Shown: in pieces, positions 1 through 10,519 of the stretch
Position numbering within the stretch: the stretch's first letter is position 1
Layout: each line of letters opens with the position of its first letter
Source: CALEUX01 sp037439945
Lineage (GTDB): Bacteria > Bacteroidota > Bacteroidia > Bacteroidales > Marinilabiliaceae
Length of the DNA stretch: 44,118 bases
Direction of reading: 5' to 3'
Assembly: GCA_037439945.1 (NCBI GenBank)
Contig: JBBIVA010000010.1
Coordinates: 1-44,118 of the forward strand
The notes under the pieces: generated by a model
Database searches by the model: none
The model's input: only the letters and a program-made list of their open reading frames with translations
Told to the model about the DNA's origin: nothing
Made by a program: the position numbers and the translations under genes

Positions 1-14
1 CAATTTTAATAAAA

Positions 15-1745
15 TTAATTTCCTAAATTGTAACCATCGCCTTCACTGAATAGATTTCCTATGGATACGGGTAATCTTCCATTAGCTTTTTTTCCTTCAA
101 ATACAACTTTATAAATAGCTTTTTGGGCCTCGGTACAATTTTGGTATTGTATTACCAATCCTGGTGCATCTTTAAATTTATTCCATCTATTTAAATGGTA
201 AGCGTTTCCAAGGAATATAACCACTGATTCTTTTTTTAATGCAAGTTCCATAATTTTGTTTTTTCCCTGACTATTTTCAGCCAATCTCCCCCATTTAGAA
301 TCACCAATAACAATAATATACCTGTCAAAATCCTTTACTGATAACAATACTTTTTCAAAGTGAGCACGGCTGGATAAGGAAAGCTCATAAACAGGGAAAT
401 CAGCTCCTGATTTTATGGCCGTTATTAATTCCGGAACCTCTCCCAATACAACCACTGCAGTTTTTACCCCGGAATTTGGTTTCACCGGAAATAAATTCTC
501 GGTGTTTTTAAGTATAGTAACAGAATTTTGATACAACCTTGCGTTTAATTTATTTGCTTCAATGGTGTTAATTTTTTCATAAACCGAATCTGAACCAGAT
601 ACCATATTGTTATCCTTTGTAAGAAAATATTTAAAAGATAATGTCCGCCTGCACTTTTCCTCAATATCCTTCCATGTCAGTATCCCTGATTCAATCAACA
701 TCTTTACCTGGTTTATGGCCTCGGGAAGATTTTCAGTAAATTCCACTATATCATTACCTGCTGCAAGTGCCAACGCATCAACCACTCCAGGAGTCCCCAT
801 AATTTTTGCACCTTTCATATTAACTGCATCTGTTATTATCAGTCCTCTAAATCCCATGTTCTTTCTTAATTCATTTTTTAAAATGAAGGAAGAAAAACTT
901 GATGGTATCCCTTTTCGATTTTCAAGCGCCGGAACTTCAAGATGTGCACTCATAATTCCCCATATCCCCTCGTTTATTAACGATTGAAAAGGATAAAGTT
1001 CCACTTTTTCCAACCGTTCGCGACTGTGGTTTAAATAGGGCAATGTTTTATGAGAATCGGTATCAGTATCTCCATGTCCCGGGAAATGTTTACCAACTGC
1101 CATCACTCCTCCATATTGTAATCCTTTTGCATATGCTGTTGATTTACGTGACACATTATCAGGGTTTTCACCGAACGACCGTGTACCAATTACAGGGTTA
1201 GCCGGATTACTGTTTACATCTGCAACAGGTGCCAGATTTACGTGTATTCCCAACAACCTGCATTGTCTTGCAATTTCTATTCCTAATTCATAAATAAGGC
1301 TATCATCCTGTATTGCGCCTAAAGTCATGGCATTGGGAAAAGCAATCAACCCCTTTAATCTCATCGCAGGTCCATTTTCGCCATCAATGGAAACGAGCAA
1401 GGGTATCCGTGATTGCTGTTGCATGGTTTTTATCACCTCCAAGGCCCGTACCGGTGACATTCCGAACAAAATTATTCCTCCAGGCTTTAACTCATTAACT
1501 TGTTTCAGATACCGGTCGAATAAACCTGTATTATCTGCTGATTCAATAGAGAGCCAAAAAAGTTGCGAAATACGTTCATCAGGAGAAAGTATCTGGTAAA
1601 CTGAATCAACCCAGGCAGAACTTATTTTGTATATATCCTCAGGAGTTTTTACTATATCTTTTGTTTCAGGAATTTTTTCTGCTGAACCAGTTCCCATACA
1701 TGAGAAAATCATAAATAATAATGGAATAATTATAGTCCGGTACAT
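15..1745 (-). CDS. GH3 family glycosidase lipoprotein, NagZ-like beta-N-acetylhexosaminidase
   Basis: 576 residues. The N-terminus is a hydrophobic stretch ending in IFSC (Cys16), a loose lipobox, so the protein is probably a periplasm- or surface-facing lipoprotein. The GH3 TIM-barrel domain covers about residues 55-370. It carries KHFPGHGDTDTDSH (from Lys219), the loop with the Asp-His acid/base dyad typical of NagZ enzymes, and ITDAVNMKG with the likely nucleophile Asp306. A shorter GH3 C-terminal domain follows. The expected role is removal of N-acetylglucosamine from peptidoglycan fragments, i.e. cell-wall turnover or recycling. Many Bacteroidota homologues are about 1000 residues with a fused beta-lactamase-like domain; this one stops before that. 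It lies 36 bp behind the DUF3467 gene on the same strand and may be co-transcribed. The exact sugar specificity is inferred from the family. Confidence 0.88.
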   Translation of the reverse strand: MYRTIIIPLLFMIFSCMGTGSAEKIPETKDIVKTPEDIYKISSAWVDSVYQILSPDERISQLFWLSIESADNTGLFDRYLKQVNELKPGGIILFGMSPVRALEVIKTMQQQSRIPLLVSIDGENGPAMRLKGLIAFPNAMTLGAIQDDSLIYELGIEIARQCRLLGIHVNLAPVADVNSNPANPVIGTRSFGENPDNVSRKSTAYAKGLQYGGVMAVGKHFPGHGDTDTDSHKTLPYLNHSRERLEKVELYPFQSLINEGIWGIMSAHLEVPALENRKGIPSSFSSFILKNELRKNMGFRGLIITDAVNMKGAKIMGTPGVVDALALAAGNDIVEFTENLPEAINQVKMLIESGILTWKDIEEKCRRTLSFKYFLTKDNNMVSGSDSVYEKINTIEANKLNARLYQNSVTILKNTENLFPVKPNSGVKTAVVVLGEVPELITAIKSGADFPVYELSLSSRAHFEKVLLSVKDFDRYIIVIGDSKWGRLAENSQGKNKIMELALKKESVVIFLGNAYHLNRWNKFKDAPGLVIQYQNCTEAQKAIYKVVFEGKKANGRLPVSIGNLFSEGDGYNLGN

Positions 1746-1781
1746 GTCTCTTATCTTAATTAACTAATCAACAATATTTTA

Positions 1782-2099
1782 TTATGCCTGGCCACCCGGT
1801 CCGCCAAATACCATTGGATTAAAATTACCTCCGTCATCAATTTTCTTTATGGCTCCAAACTGGGCCTCAAACCTTGTGATATTCTCCTTTAAGGCCAATA
1901 ATAACCTTTTAGCATGTTCCGGGGTCAAAATAATTCTTGATTTAACAGATGCTTTGGGCACACCTGGCATAACACGTACAAAGTCAATAACGAATTCAGA
2001 CGGAGAATGACTTATTATTGCAAGATTTGAATATATCCCCTGCCCTGTTTCCTCATTAATCTCAATGGATAACTGTTGGTTATTTTTTTGATCTTCCAT
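1782..2099 (-). CDS. DUF3467 family protein
   Basis: 105 residues, no signal peptide or membrane segment. The sequence, with SEFVIDFVRVMPG in the middle, a long helix around SRIILTPEHAKRLLLALKEN and a Gly-rich tail (FGGPGGQA), matches the small DUF3467 family. Members are often encoded immediately downstream of rpoC in Bacteroidota, as here. The function is unknown; its position suggests a link with the transcription machinery, but that is only context. A terminator separates it from rpoC, so it probably has its own promoter in the 160-bp gap; I could not find a clean TAnnTTTG motif there. Confidence 0.85.
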   Translation of the reverse strand: MEDQKNNQQLSIEINEETGQGIYSNLAIISHSPSEFVIDFVRVMPGVPKASVKSRIILTPEHAKRLLLALKENITRFEAQFGAIKKIDDGGNFNPMVFGGPGGQA

Positions 2100-2211
2100 A
2101 TTATTTAATTAAATAAAAATTAAAGTTCTACAAAAATTCATTTGGTTGTAATCAACCTTAAATTTACGCGATAAAGTTGTTAAAGATATTGAAATGAATT
2201 GACACACTCAT

Positions 2212-2240
2212 AAAAAAAGGGAAGCTTTTGGCTCCCCTTT
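2212..2240 (-). terminator. Rho-independent terminator after rpoC
   Basis: On the minus strand a GGGGAGCC/GCTTCCC stem with an AAAA loop is followed by seven T residues (plus-strand A run 2212-2218). One pair is A-C on the plus strand but G-U in the minus-strand RNA, so the hairpin is better formed in the transcript leaving rpoC. It lies about 23 bp past the rpoC stop codon and should end the rpoBC transcript before the DUF3467 gene. Confidence 0.85.
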
Positions 2241-2262
2241 CTTATTAAAGTCTTAAAACTTT

Positions 2263-5200
2263 TTATTGATAAACACCTTCAGTTTCCCTTTTACCAGAAA
2301 CCAATTTATCATATTCTTCCTTCGATCCGACAATTATCTTGTCATACTGGCGCAAACCTGTACCGGCCGGAATAAGATGCCCGCAAATTACATTTTCCTT
2401 TAACCCTTCCAGATTATCAATTTTGCCTTGAATTGCGGCTTCATTAAGAACCTTGGTAGTTTCCTGAAATGATGCAGCCGACATAAAACTTTGAGTTTGT
2501 AATGCCGCGCGGGTAATTCCCTGAAGAACCTGGCTCGAAGTAGCCGGAACTGCTTCCCTTGCCTGTACTAATTTAAGGTCACGTCGTTTTAATTGAGAAT
2601 TTTCATCCCTTAATCTCCTGGCAGTAATAATCTGCCCTGAACGAAGAGTTTGTGAATCCCCTGGTTCTTCAACAACCATTTTGCCCCAAATCTCGTCATT
2701 CTCATGCATAAACTCAATCTTATCCACAACCTGTTTTTCAAGAAATCTTGTATCACCCTGATCATCAATTTCAACTTTACGCATCATTTGACGAACAATT
2801 ATTTCGAAGTGTTTGTCGTTAATTTTTACCCCCTGCAGGCGATAAACATCCTGTACTTCGTTTACAATATATTCCTGTACGGCAGTTGGCCCTTTAATCG
2901 CAAGAATGTCAGACGGGGTAATAGCTCCATCTGAAAGAGGAGTACCTGCTCTTACATAATCATTTTCCTGAACAAGAATTTGCTTGGATAAAGGAACAAG
3001 GTATTTTTTAATTTCCCCAATCTTGGATGTTACTACCACTTCACGGTTTCCACGTTTGATTTTCCCAAAGGCAACTTCACCATCAATTTCAGAAACAACT
3101 GCAGGGTTAGAAGGGTTACGAGCTTCAAAAAGTTCGGTAATCCTTGGTAAACCACCAGTTATATCACCAGCCCTACCAACAGCTCGTGGAATTTTAGCTA
3201 TAATCTCGCCCTGTTTAATTTCGTCATTTTCATTAACTGATATGTGTGCGCCAACAGGAAGGTTATAAATCCTCAGAACTTCTCCACTGGTATCCAAAAT
3301 CTGTACTCCCGGGTTTTTGGTTTTATCCCTTGTTTCAATTATAACCTTTTCCCTGAATCCGGTCTGTTCATCTGACTCTTCTTTAAAAGTTACCCCGTCA
3401 ATGAGATTCTCAAATGCAATTTTTCCGGATTTTTCACTTATAATCAAGGCATTCCATGGATCCCATTCACAGATCATATCACCTTTTTTAACTGTGGTGC
3501 CATTCTTAATAAATAATTTGGCACCATAAGGAATGGGCTGGGTTGTTAAAGCAATCCCTGTGTTTTTATCAACAATCCGCATTTCAGCCAAACGCCCAAT
3601 TACAACGTCAATATCTTTACCATCTTCGGTAACTGAAGGCACGGTTCTGAGTTCATCAATCTCGACAATACCGTCGTAACGGGCAAGAAGACTGTTTTCA
3701 GAAGTTATATTAGATGCAGTACCACCCACGTGGAATGTTCTAAGGGTAAGCTGAGTACCAGGCTCCCCAATTGACTGTGCAGCAATTACACCAACAGCTT
3801 CGCCATTATGGACCAATCTTCCGGTTGCAAGGTTACGGCCGTAACACTTTGAACAAATACCTTTTTTTGATTCACATGTTAATACTGACCGTATTTCAAC
3901 TCTTTCAATGGGTGATGACTCAATAATCCGTGCTTCTTCTTCAGCTATTTCCTGACCAGCCTTTAGGATTATTTCACCTGTGCTTGGATTGTAAACATCA
4001 TGCACGGAAACCCTTCCGAGAATTCTATCATATAATGAGGCTACTACCTCCTCATTATTTTTAAGCGATGAAGCTGTTAATCCTCTTAGAGTGCCGCAAT
4101 CCTCTTCTGTTACAATGACATCCTGTGACACATCAACCAGCCTTCTGGTCAGATATCCTGCATCAGCAGTTTTTAGTGCTGTATCGGCCAAACCTTTCCG
4201 TGCTCCGTGCGTTGATATAAAGTACTCAAGTACAGATAATCCCTCTTTAAAGTTTGATAAAATCGGGTTTTCTATAATCTGACCTCCCTCAGTACCGGAT
4301 TTTTGTGGTTTGGCCATCAACCCCCTCATACCCGACAACTGCCTGATCTGTTCTTTAGAACCCCTTGCACCAGAATCAAGCATCATGTAAACAGAGTTGA
4401 AACCCTGTTGGTCATTGCTTAGCTGGTGCATTAATATTTGTGTCAAACGGGCATTTACGTGCGTCCAAATATCAATAATTGCATTGTACCTTTCGTTATT
4501 GGTAATGAATCCCATGTTATAGTTATTCATTACTTCTTCAACTTCCTGGTAACCTTCTGCTACAAGATCCCCCTTTTCTTTTGGTATAATTACATCGTCA
4601 AGGTTGAATGATAGTCCTCCTTCAAAGGCCATCTTATAACCAAGGTTTTTAATATTATCCAAAAATGAAGCTGTTTTTGGGGTTCCGCAAACTTTTTGTA
4701 CATCGCCGATTATATCACGTAAGGCTTTTTTTGTTAAAAGCTCATTTATATAACCCACTTCTTCAGGAACTACCTCATTAAACAAAATCCTGCCTATGGT
4801 TGTATCAATCGTTTTAATTACCAACTTACCATTCTCATCCAAATCGGGGGTTTTCACTTTTACATTTGCATGTAAAGCTACTCTTTTTTCATTGTAAGCA
4901 ATTTTTGCCTCCTCAGGCGAATAAAACAACAAACCTTCTCCTAAAGCACCCTGACGCGATTTGGTCATATAATATAATCCCAGTACCATATCCTGTGATG
5001 GAACTGTAATTGGCGCACCATTAGCAGGATTGAGGATGTTTTGCGATCCAAGCATTAACATTTGTGCCTCCAGGATTGCGGAATTACCCAATGGCAGGTG
5101 AACAGCCATCTGGTCACCGTCAAAGTCGGCGTTAAAAGCAGCACAAGAAAGAGGATGCAATTGAATTGCCTTTCCTTCTATCAATTTTGGCTGAAATGCC

Positions 5201-6540
5201 TGGATACCTAATCGGTGTAGGGTTGGTGCGCGGTTCAGCAGTACAGGGTGCCCTTTTAATACATTCTCAAGTATATCCCATACAACCGGATCCTTACGGT
5301 CCACTATTTTTTTTGCTGATTTAACTGTTTTTACAATTCCTCGTTCAATTAGCTTTCTAATAATAAAAGGTTTGTAAAGTTCAGCTGCCATATCCTTTGG
5401 CAATCCGCATTCATGCATATTTAACTCTGGTCCGATAACAATTACCGAACGGGCTGAATAGTCAACCCTTTTCCCTAATAAATTCTGCCTGAAACGGCCC
5501 TGTTTACCTTTCAAACTATCACTTAATGATTTTAGCGGACGGTTTGCGTCAGTTTTAACAGCATTTGATTTACGTGAGTTATCGAATAGAGAATCAACTG
5601 ACTCCTGTAGCATCCTTTTTTCGTTACGCAGGATTACCTCAGGGGCTTTTATTTCAATAAGTCGCTTTAATCGGTTGTTTCTAATTATAACCCGACGATA
5701 TAAATCATTAAGGTCGGAGGTAGCAAAACGGCCACCATCCAAAGGAACAAGTGGGCGCAATTCTGGTGGTATTACCGGTACAACCTTAACAACCATCCAC
5801 TCTGGACGGTTAACGCCCTTGGATTCACGGAACGACTCAACAACCTGCAAACGTTTTAAAGCTTCGTTTTTACGTTGTTGGGAAGTTTCGGTATTAGCCT
5901 TGTGCCTTAAATCATAAGATAACTCATCAAGATCTAATCTGGCAAGTAACATATGTAAGGCATCAGCACCCATACGGGCAATAAATTTATTTGGATCATC
6001 GTCATCCAAATGCTGATTTCCTTTTGGCAATGAATCAATAATATCAAGGTATTCTTCCTCGGTTAGGAAGTCCATTGTATTTAAACCATCAACTTCTTTA
6101 ACACCAGGATTAATTACAACATATCTTTCGTAATAAATAATGGCATCAAGTTTTTTCGATGGCAAACCCAACAGGTAGCCAATTTTGTTTGGTAATGAAC
6201 GGAAATACCAAATGTGGGCAACAGGAACAACCAGGGAAATATGTCCCATCCGTTCCCTTCTGACTTTTTTCTCAGTTACTTCCACGCCACAACGATCACA
6301 TACAATACCCCGGTACCTGATTCGCTTGTATTTTCCACAATGACACTCATAATCCTTTACAGGGCCAAATATTCTCTCACAAAATAATCCGTCTCTTTCA
6401 GGTTTATAAGTACGGTAATTAATTGTTTCCGGTTTTAAAACTTCCCCGCTTGAACGCTCAAGAATTTCTTCCGGCGATGCCAAACCAATTGAGATTTGGG
6501 TAAAATTACTCTTGACTTTCTGATCTCTCCTGAATGCCAT
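2263..6540 (-). CDS. rpoC: DNA-directed RNA polymerase subunit beta'
   Basis: 1425 residues, full length for a Bacteroidota beta' subunit. The N-terminal zinc-binding site is visible as CHCGKYKRIRYRGIVCDRCG near residue 66. The catalytic Mg-binding loop is NADFDGDQMAVHLPLG, and the second zinc site is CESKKGICSKCYG followed by the conserved NLATGRLVHNGEAVG. It forms the active-site clamp of RNA polymerase together with beta. It follows rpoB by 72 bp on the same strand and ends shortly before a strong terminator. The start ATG is at 6540 and begins MAFRRDQKVK, consistent with family N-termini. Nothing is truncated. Confidence 0.99.
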   Translation of the reverse strand: MAFRRDQKVKSNFTQISIGLASPEEILERSSGEVLKPETINYRTYKPERDGLFCERIFGPVKDYECHCGKYKRIRYRGIVCDRCGVEVTEKKVRRERMGHISLVVPVAHIWYFRSLPNKIGYLLGLPSKKLDAIIYYERYVVINPGVKEVDGLNTMDFLTEEEYLDIIDSLPKGNQHLDDDDPNKFIARMGADALHMLLARLDLDELSYDLRHKANTETSQQRKNEALKRLQVVESFRESKGVNRPEWMVVKVVPVIPPELRPLVPLDGGRFATSDLNDLYRRVIIRNNRLKRLIEIKAPEVILRNEKRMLQESVDSLFDNSRKSNAVKTDANRPLKSLSDSLKGKQGRFRQNLLGKRVDYSARSVIVIGPELNMHECGLPKDMAAELYKPFIIRKLIERGIVKTVKSAKKIVDRKDPVVWDILENVLKGHPVLLNRAPTLHRLGIQAFQPKLIEGKAIQLHPLSCAAFNADFDGDQMAVHLPLGNSAILEAQMLMLGSQNILNPANGAPITVPSQDMVLGLYYMTKSRQGALGEGLLFYSPEEAKIAYNEKRVALHANVKVKTPDLDENGKLVIKTIDTTIGRILFNEVVPEEVGYINELLTKKALRDIIGDVQKVCGTPKTASFLDNIKNLGYKMAFEGGLSFNLDDVIIPKEKGDLVAEGYQEVEEVMNNYNMGFITNNERYNAIIDIWTHVNARLTQILMHQLSNDQQGFNSVYMMLDSGARGSKEQIRQLSGMRGLMAKPQKSGTEGGQIIENPILSNFKEGLSVLEYFISTHGARKGLADTALKTADAGYLTRRLVDVSQDVIVTEEDCGTLRGLTASSLKNNEEVVASLYDRILGRVSVHDVYNPSTGEIILKAGQEIAEEEARIIESSPIERVEIRSVLTCESKKGICSKCYGRNLATGRLVHNGEAVGVIAAQSIGEPGTQLTLRTFHVGGTASNITSENSLLARYDGIVEIDELRTVPSVTEDGKDIDVVIGRLAEMRIVDKNTGIALTTQPIPYGAKLFIKNGTTVKKGDMICEWDPWNALIISEKSGKIAFENLIDGVTFKEESDEQTGFREKVIIETRDKTKNPGVQILDTSGEVLRIYNLPVGAHISVNENDEIKQGEIIAKIPRAVGRAGDITGGLPRITELFEARNPSNPAVVSEIDGEVAFGKIKRGNREVVVTSKIGEIKKYLVPLSKQILVQENDYVRAGTPLSDGAITPSDILAIKGPTAVQEYIVNEVQDVYRLQGVKINDKHFEIIVRQMMRKVEIDDQGDTRFLEKQVVDKIEFMHENDEIWGKMVVEEPGDSQTLRSGQIITARRLRDENSQLKRRDLKLVQAREAVPATSSQVLQGITRAALQTQSFMSAASFQETTKVLNEAAIQGKIDNLEGLKENVICGHLIPAGTGLRQYDKIIVGSKEEYDKLVSGKRETEGVYQ

Positions 6541-6612
6541 ATATAATAGAGTATTAGATAATTAAATAAAAGAACCGTGGCGAACCCCATAAGAGGAACT
6601 CACCCGGTAAGA

Positions 6613-9600
6613 TTAATCAAGATTAACACTGAGTCCCAACCCACGCATTTCATGCAGTAATACGTTTAGGGATTCCGGGATTCCCGGAAGTGGCATCGGG
6701 TCGCCTTTTACGATAGCTTCATAAGCTTTAGCCCTTCCGATTACATCATCTGATTTTACAGTCAAAATTTCCTGCAAAATATGAGCTGCACCGAAAGCTT
6801 CAAGAGCCCACACCTCCATTTCTCCAAAACGCTGACCTCCAAACTGAGCCTTACCACCCAACGGTTGTTGTGTAATTAATGAGTAAGGACCAATTGAACG
6901 GGCATGCATTTTATCTTCAATCATGTGTCCGAGTTTCAGCATGTAAATTACCCCAACGGTTGCAGGCTGGTGAAAACGGTCACCAGTACCACCATCATAA
7001 AGGAAAGTTTTTCCAAATTTTGGTATTCCGGCTTCCTGGGTAAATTTCTCAAGGTCTTCCTCAGAGGCTCCGTCAAAAATAGGAGTTGCAAACTTAACTC
7101 CAAGTACCTTACCTGCCCATCCTAATACTGTTTCGTAAATCTGGCCAAGGTTCATCCTTGATGGTACACCAAGTGGGTTTAATACTATATCCACCGTGGT
7201 CCCATCTTCAAGGAAAGGCATATCTTCCTGACGAACGATTCTTGAAACGATACCTTTATTCCCATGACGGCCTGCCATTTTATCACCAACAGTAATTTTA
7301 CGTTTTTTGGCGATGTAAACTTTGGCTAACTGAACAATTCCTGCTGGTAATTCATCACCAATGGTTACATTGTACTTCTGCCTCTTTTCCTTAGCTTCAT
7401 ACTCTTTATAACGAATCCTGTAGTTGTGGATTACCTTTTGAACAAGGTCATTTTTGTCCTTATCGGTAGTCCATTTATTTGGATTCACATTCATATAGTC
7501 AATATCCTGTAATATTTTAAGAGTAAATTTTGTCCCTTTTGAAATAATATCTACCCCAAGATAGTCTTTAACGCCCTGGCTTGTTTTACCATTTATAAGA
7601 GCAAACAATTTGTCAACTAATCTATTGGTTAAATCACCGACAGACCTTTTAAAATCCTCATCAATTTTCAATATATGAGGTTTTTCGGTGTTCCTGGCTT
7701 TTTTATCTTTTATTACTCTTGAAAATAACTTTTTATCTATAACAACACCCGAAAGCGATGGTGTGGCTTTTAATGATGCATCTTTAACATCGCCGGCCTT
7801 TTCACCGAATATAGCTCTAAGTAATTTTTCTTCAGGCGTTGGATCACTTTCTCCTTTTGGGGTTATTTTTCCAATTAATATATCTCCCGGTTTAACATGG
7901 GCCCCTATTCTTATGAGTCCGTTTTCATCAAGGTCTTTGGTAGCTTCTTCACTAACATTTGGAATGTCAGAAGTTAATTCTTCAAGGCCCCGTTTAGTAT
8001 CCCGTACTTCAAGAGAATATTCATCAATATGCACCGAAGTAAAGATATCTTCCCTAACCAGCTTCTCATTTAGAACAATTGCATCCTCAAAATTGTAACC
8101 TTTCCAAGGCATAAAAGCAACTTTTAGGTTGCGTCCAAGGGCCAATTCTCCATTATCGGTACCATATCCTTCGGTCATAATTTGTCCGCGTTCAACCTTA
8201 TCTCCCTTTTTAACAAGCGGTTTAAGATTTATACATGTGTTTTGGTTTGTTTTTAGAAACTTTACAATGTTATACCTTTTTGTTTCAGGATCAAAACTTG
8301 TAAATTTCTCATCATCTGATAAATCGTAGCGAACTACAATCTCATCTGCATCAACGTATTCAACAATACCATTACCTTCAGCAACAATCTGTGTACGTGA
8401 GTCATGTATCAAAATTCCTTCAAGGCCTGTACCAACAATTGGCGCTTCAGGTCTCAACAAGGGAACCGCCTGGCGCATCATATTTGAACCCATTAATGCA
8501 CGGTTGGCATCATCATGCTCAAGAAAAGGGATAAGCGATGCAGCAACAGAGGCAATTTGATTTGGAGCCACGTCCATTAGCTTAACATCAGATGGTTCAA
8601 CAACGGGAAAGTCCCCTTCAAGCCTTGCCTTTACCCTGGGATTAACAAAAAATCCATCGTTATTCAATGGTGCATTTGCCTGGGCAATTGTTTTAGCTTC
8701 CTCTTCCTCTGCGGTCAAATAAAGTACTCCCTCATTTGTAAGGTCAACCTGTTTTTCAGTAACCTGCCTGTATGGAGTCTCAATAAAACCAAGCTCATTA
8801 ATTTTTGCATAAACACACAATGATGAAATTAACCCAATGTTAGGGCCTTCAGGTGTTTCAATCGGACATAAACGGCCATAGTGGGTATAATGCACGTCAC
8901 GTACCTCAAAACCGGCACGCTCTCTTGACAAACCACCGGGTCCCAGGGCTGACATTCTGCGTTTATGCGTAATCTCGGCTAATGGATTTGTTTGATCCAT
9001 AAACTGAGATAGGGCATTTGTTCCAAAGAAGCTGTTAATAACCGATGAAAGAGTTTTACTGTTAATAAGGTCAATTGGCGTAAACACTTCATTGTCGCGA
9101 ACATTCATACGTTCACGAATTGTACGTGCCATACGGGCCAAACCAACACCAAACTGGTTTGCCAACTGCTCCCCAACAGTTCTAACTCTACGGTTGCTCA
9201 AATGGTCGATATCATCAACATCAGTTTTTGAGTTAATTAACTCAATTAAATACTTGATAATAGCGATGATGTCATCTTTGGTTAAGACTTTGATATCTAA
9301 GTCGGTTGAAAGACTTAATTTCTTATTGATTCTATAACGACCTACATCACCAAGATCGTAACGTTTATCTGAAAAGAATAGTTTATCAATTACATCACGG
9401 GCTGTAGCTTCATCTGGTGGTTCAGCGTTCCGTAGTTGTCTGTAAATATGTACAACGGCTTCCTTTTCTGAGTTACATGGATCTTTTTGAAGTGTGTTGT
9501 AAATTATCGCGTAATCAGACAGATTTTGCTGCTCTTTATGAAGTAATATTGCTTTAGCCCCGGAGTCAACAATTTCATCAACATGTTCATTTTCAAGAAC

Positions 9601-10422
9601 TGTTTCCCTGTCAACTATAACTTCATTTCTTTCAATAGAAACAACTTCACCTGTATCTTCGTCAACAAAATCTTCAATCCAGGTTTTTAATACCCTGGCT
9701 GCTAATTTCCGACCAACTAATTTTTTCAGGGTAGCTTTAGAAACTTTAATTTCATCGGCAAGGTCAAAAATTTCAAGGATGTTTTTATCTCCTTCGTAAC
9801 CAATTGCTCTTAACAACGTTGTTACCGGAAGTTTCTTTTTCCGGTCAATGTATGCATACATAACGTTATTAATGTCAGTTGCAAATTCAATCCATGAACC
9901 TTTCAACGGAATAATTCTGGCTGAATACAACTTTGTACCGTTTGCATGAATACTCTGCCCGAAAAACACCCCTGGAGAACGGTGTAATTGTGAAACCACA
10001 ACACGTTCTGCCCCATTAATGATGAAACTACCTTTATCGGTCATATATGGAACAGTACCCAAATAAACATCCTGGACTACTGTGTCAAAATCCTCATGTT
10101 CAGGATCTGTACAATAAAGTTTTAATTTGGCTTTAAGTGGCACACTATAACTTAGCCCTCGCTCAATACATTCCTGAATGGTGTACCTTGGAGGGTCAAT
10201 GTAATAATCTAAAAACTCAAGAACAAAATTATTCCGGGTATCGGTAATCGGGAAATTCTCAAGAAATACCTGGTTTAACCCTTCCATTTTCCGCTCTTCG
10301 GGTGTTGAACCCAACTGAAAAAATTCACGGAAAGACTTTAATTGAACCTCAAGAAAATCAGGGTAAAGTAACTGATTCTTGATGGTAGCAAAACTAATCC
10401 TTTCGGCAGTATTTGGAGTCAT
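6613..10422 (-). CDS. rpoB: DNA-directed RNA polymerase subunit beta
   Basis: 1269 residues, the usual Bacteroidota length. The rifampicin-pocket region reads GTNALSQFMDQTNPLAEITH followed by KRRMSALGPGGLSRERAG, with Asp, His and Ser at the three main resistance positions, i.e. the susceptible form. The C-terminal region includes GDKMAGRHGNKGIVS and GGKAQFGGQRFGEMEVWALEA, both hallmark beta-subunit segments. It pairs with beta' to form the catalytic centre of RNA polymerase. The gene lies 97 bp behind rplL, and that gap contains a terminator-like hairpin (10461-10496), so expression is probably modulated relative to the ribosomal proteins. Confidence 0.99.
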   Translation of the reverse strand: MTPNTAERISFATIKNQLLYPDFLEVQLKSFREFFQLGSTPEERKMEGLNQVFLENFPITDTRNNFVLEFLDYYIDPPRYTIQECIERGLSYSVPLKAKLKLYCTDPEHEDFDTVVQDVYLGTVPYMTDKGSFIINGAERVVVSQLHRSPGVFFGQSIHANGTKLYSARIIPLKGSWIEFATDINNVMYAYIDRKKKLPVTTLLRAIGYEGDKNILEIFDLADEIKVSKATLKKLVGRKLAARVLKTWIEDFVDEDTGEVVSIERNEVIVDRETVLENEHVDEIVDSGAKAILLHKEQQNLSDYAIIYNTLQKDPCNSEKEAVVHIYRQLRNAEPPDEATARDVIDKLFFSDKRYDLGDVGRYRINKKLSLSTDLDIKVLTKDDIIAIIKYLIELINSKTDVDDIDHLSNRRVRTVGEQLANQFGVGLARMARTIRERMNVRDNEVFTPIDLINSKTLSSVINSFFGTNALSQFMDQTNPLAEITHKRRMSALGPGGLSRERAGFEVRDVHYTHYGRLCPIETPEGPNIGLISSLCVYAKINELGFIETPYRQVTEKQVDLTNEGVLYLTAEEEEAKTIAQANAPLNNDGFFVNPRVKARLEGDFPVVEPSDVKLMDVAPNQIASVAASLIPFLEHDDANRALMGSNMMRQAVPLLRPEAPIVGTGLEGILIHDSRTQIVAEGNGIVEYVDADEIVVRYDLSDDEKFTSFDPETKRYNIVKFLKTNQNTCINLKPLVKKGDKVERGQIMTEGYGTDNGELALGRNLKVAFMPWKGYNFEDAIVLNEKLVREDIFTSVHIDEYSLEVRDTKRGLEELTSDIPNVSEEATKDLDENGLIRIGAHVKPGDILIGKITPKGESDPTPEEKLLRAIFGEKAGDVKDASLKATPSLSGVVIDKKLFSRVIKDKKARNTEKPHILKIDEDFKRSVGDLTNRLVDKLFALINGKTSQGVKDYLGVDIISKGTKFTLKILQDIDYMNVNPNKWTTDKDKNDLVQKVIHNYRIRYKEYEAKEKRQKYNVTIGDELPAGIVQLAKVYIAKKRKITVGDKMAGRHGNKGIVSRIVRQEDMPFLEDGTTVDIVLNPLGVPSRMNLGQIYETVLGWAGKVLGVKFATPIFDGASEEDLEKFTQEAGIPKFGKTFLYDGGTGDRFHQPATVGVIYMLKLGHMIEDKMHARSIGPYSLITQQPLGGKAQFGGQRFGEMEVWALEAFGAAHILQEILTVKSDDVIGRAKAYEAIVKGDPMPLPGIPESLNVLLHEMRGLGLSVNLD

Positions 10423-10460
10423 CTATAATTGAATTAATGAACTTAATAACATATAAGCAT

Positions 10461-10496
10461 AAAAAGGTTTAGGCGCCCACGGTGGGTTCCTAAACC
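10461..10496 (-). terminator. Attenuator-like hairpin between rplL and rpoB
   Basis: On the minus strand, GGTTTAGG (10496-10489) pairs with CCTAAACC (10473-10466), an inner CCCA/TGGG helix closes the loop, and TTTTT follows directly (plus-strand A run 10461-10465). This is the shape of an intrinsic terminator placed inside a co-directional operon between rplL and rpoB. A partial terminator at the equivalent position in enterobacteria lowers rpoBC transcription relative to rplJL. The structure is read from sequence; the partial read-through role is by analogy. Confidence 0.72.
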
Positions 10497-10519
10497 GTTC
10501 CCTTATTCAGGTTATCAGA

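Noticed and set aside
607..987. Plus-strand frames inside the GH3, rpoC, rpoB, tuf and purL genes
   Set aside because: They are antisense shadows of well-identified genes, with unnatural composition and no family resemblance.
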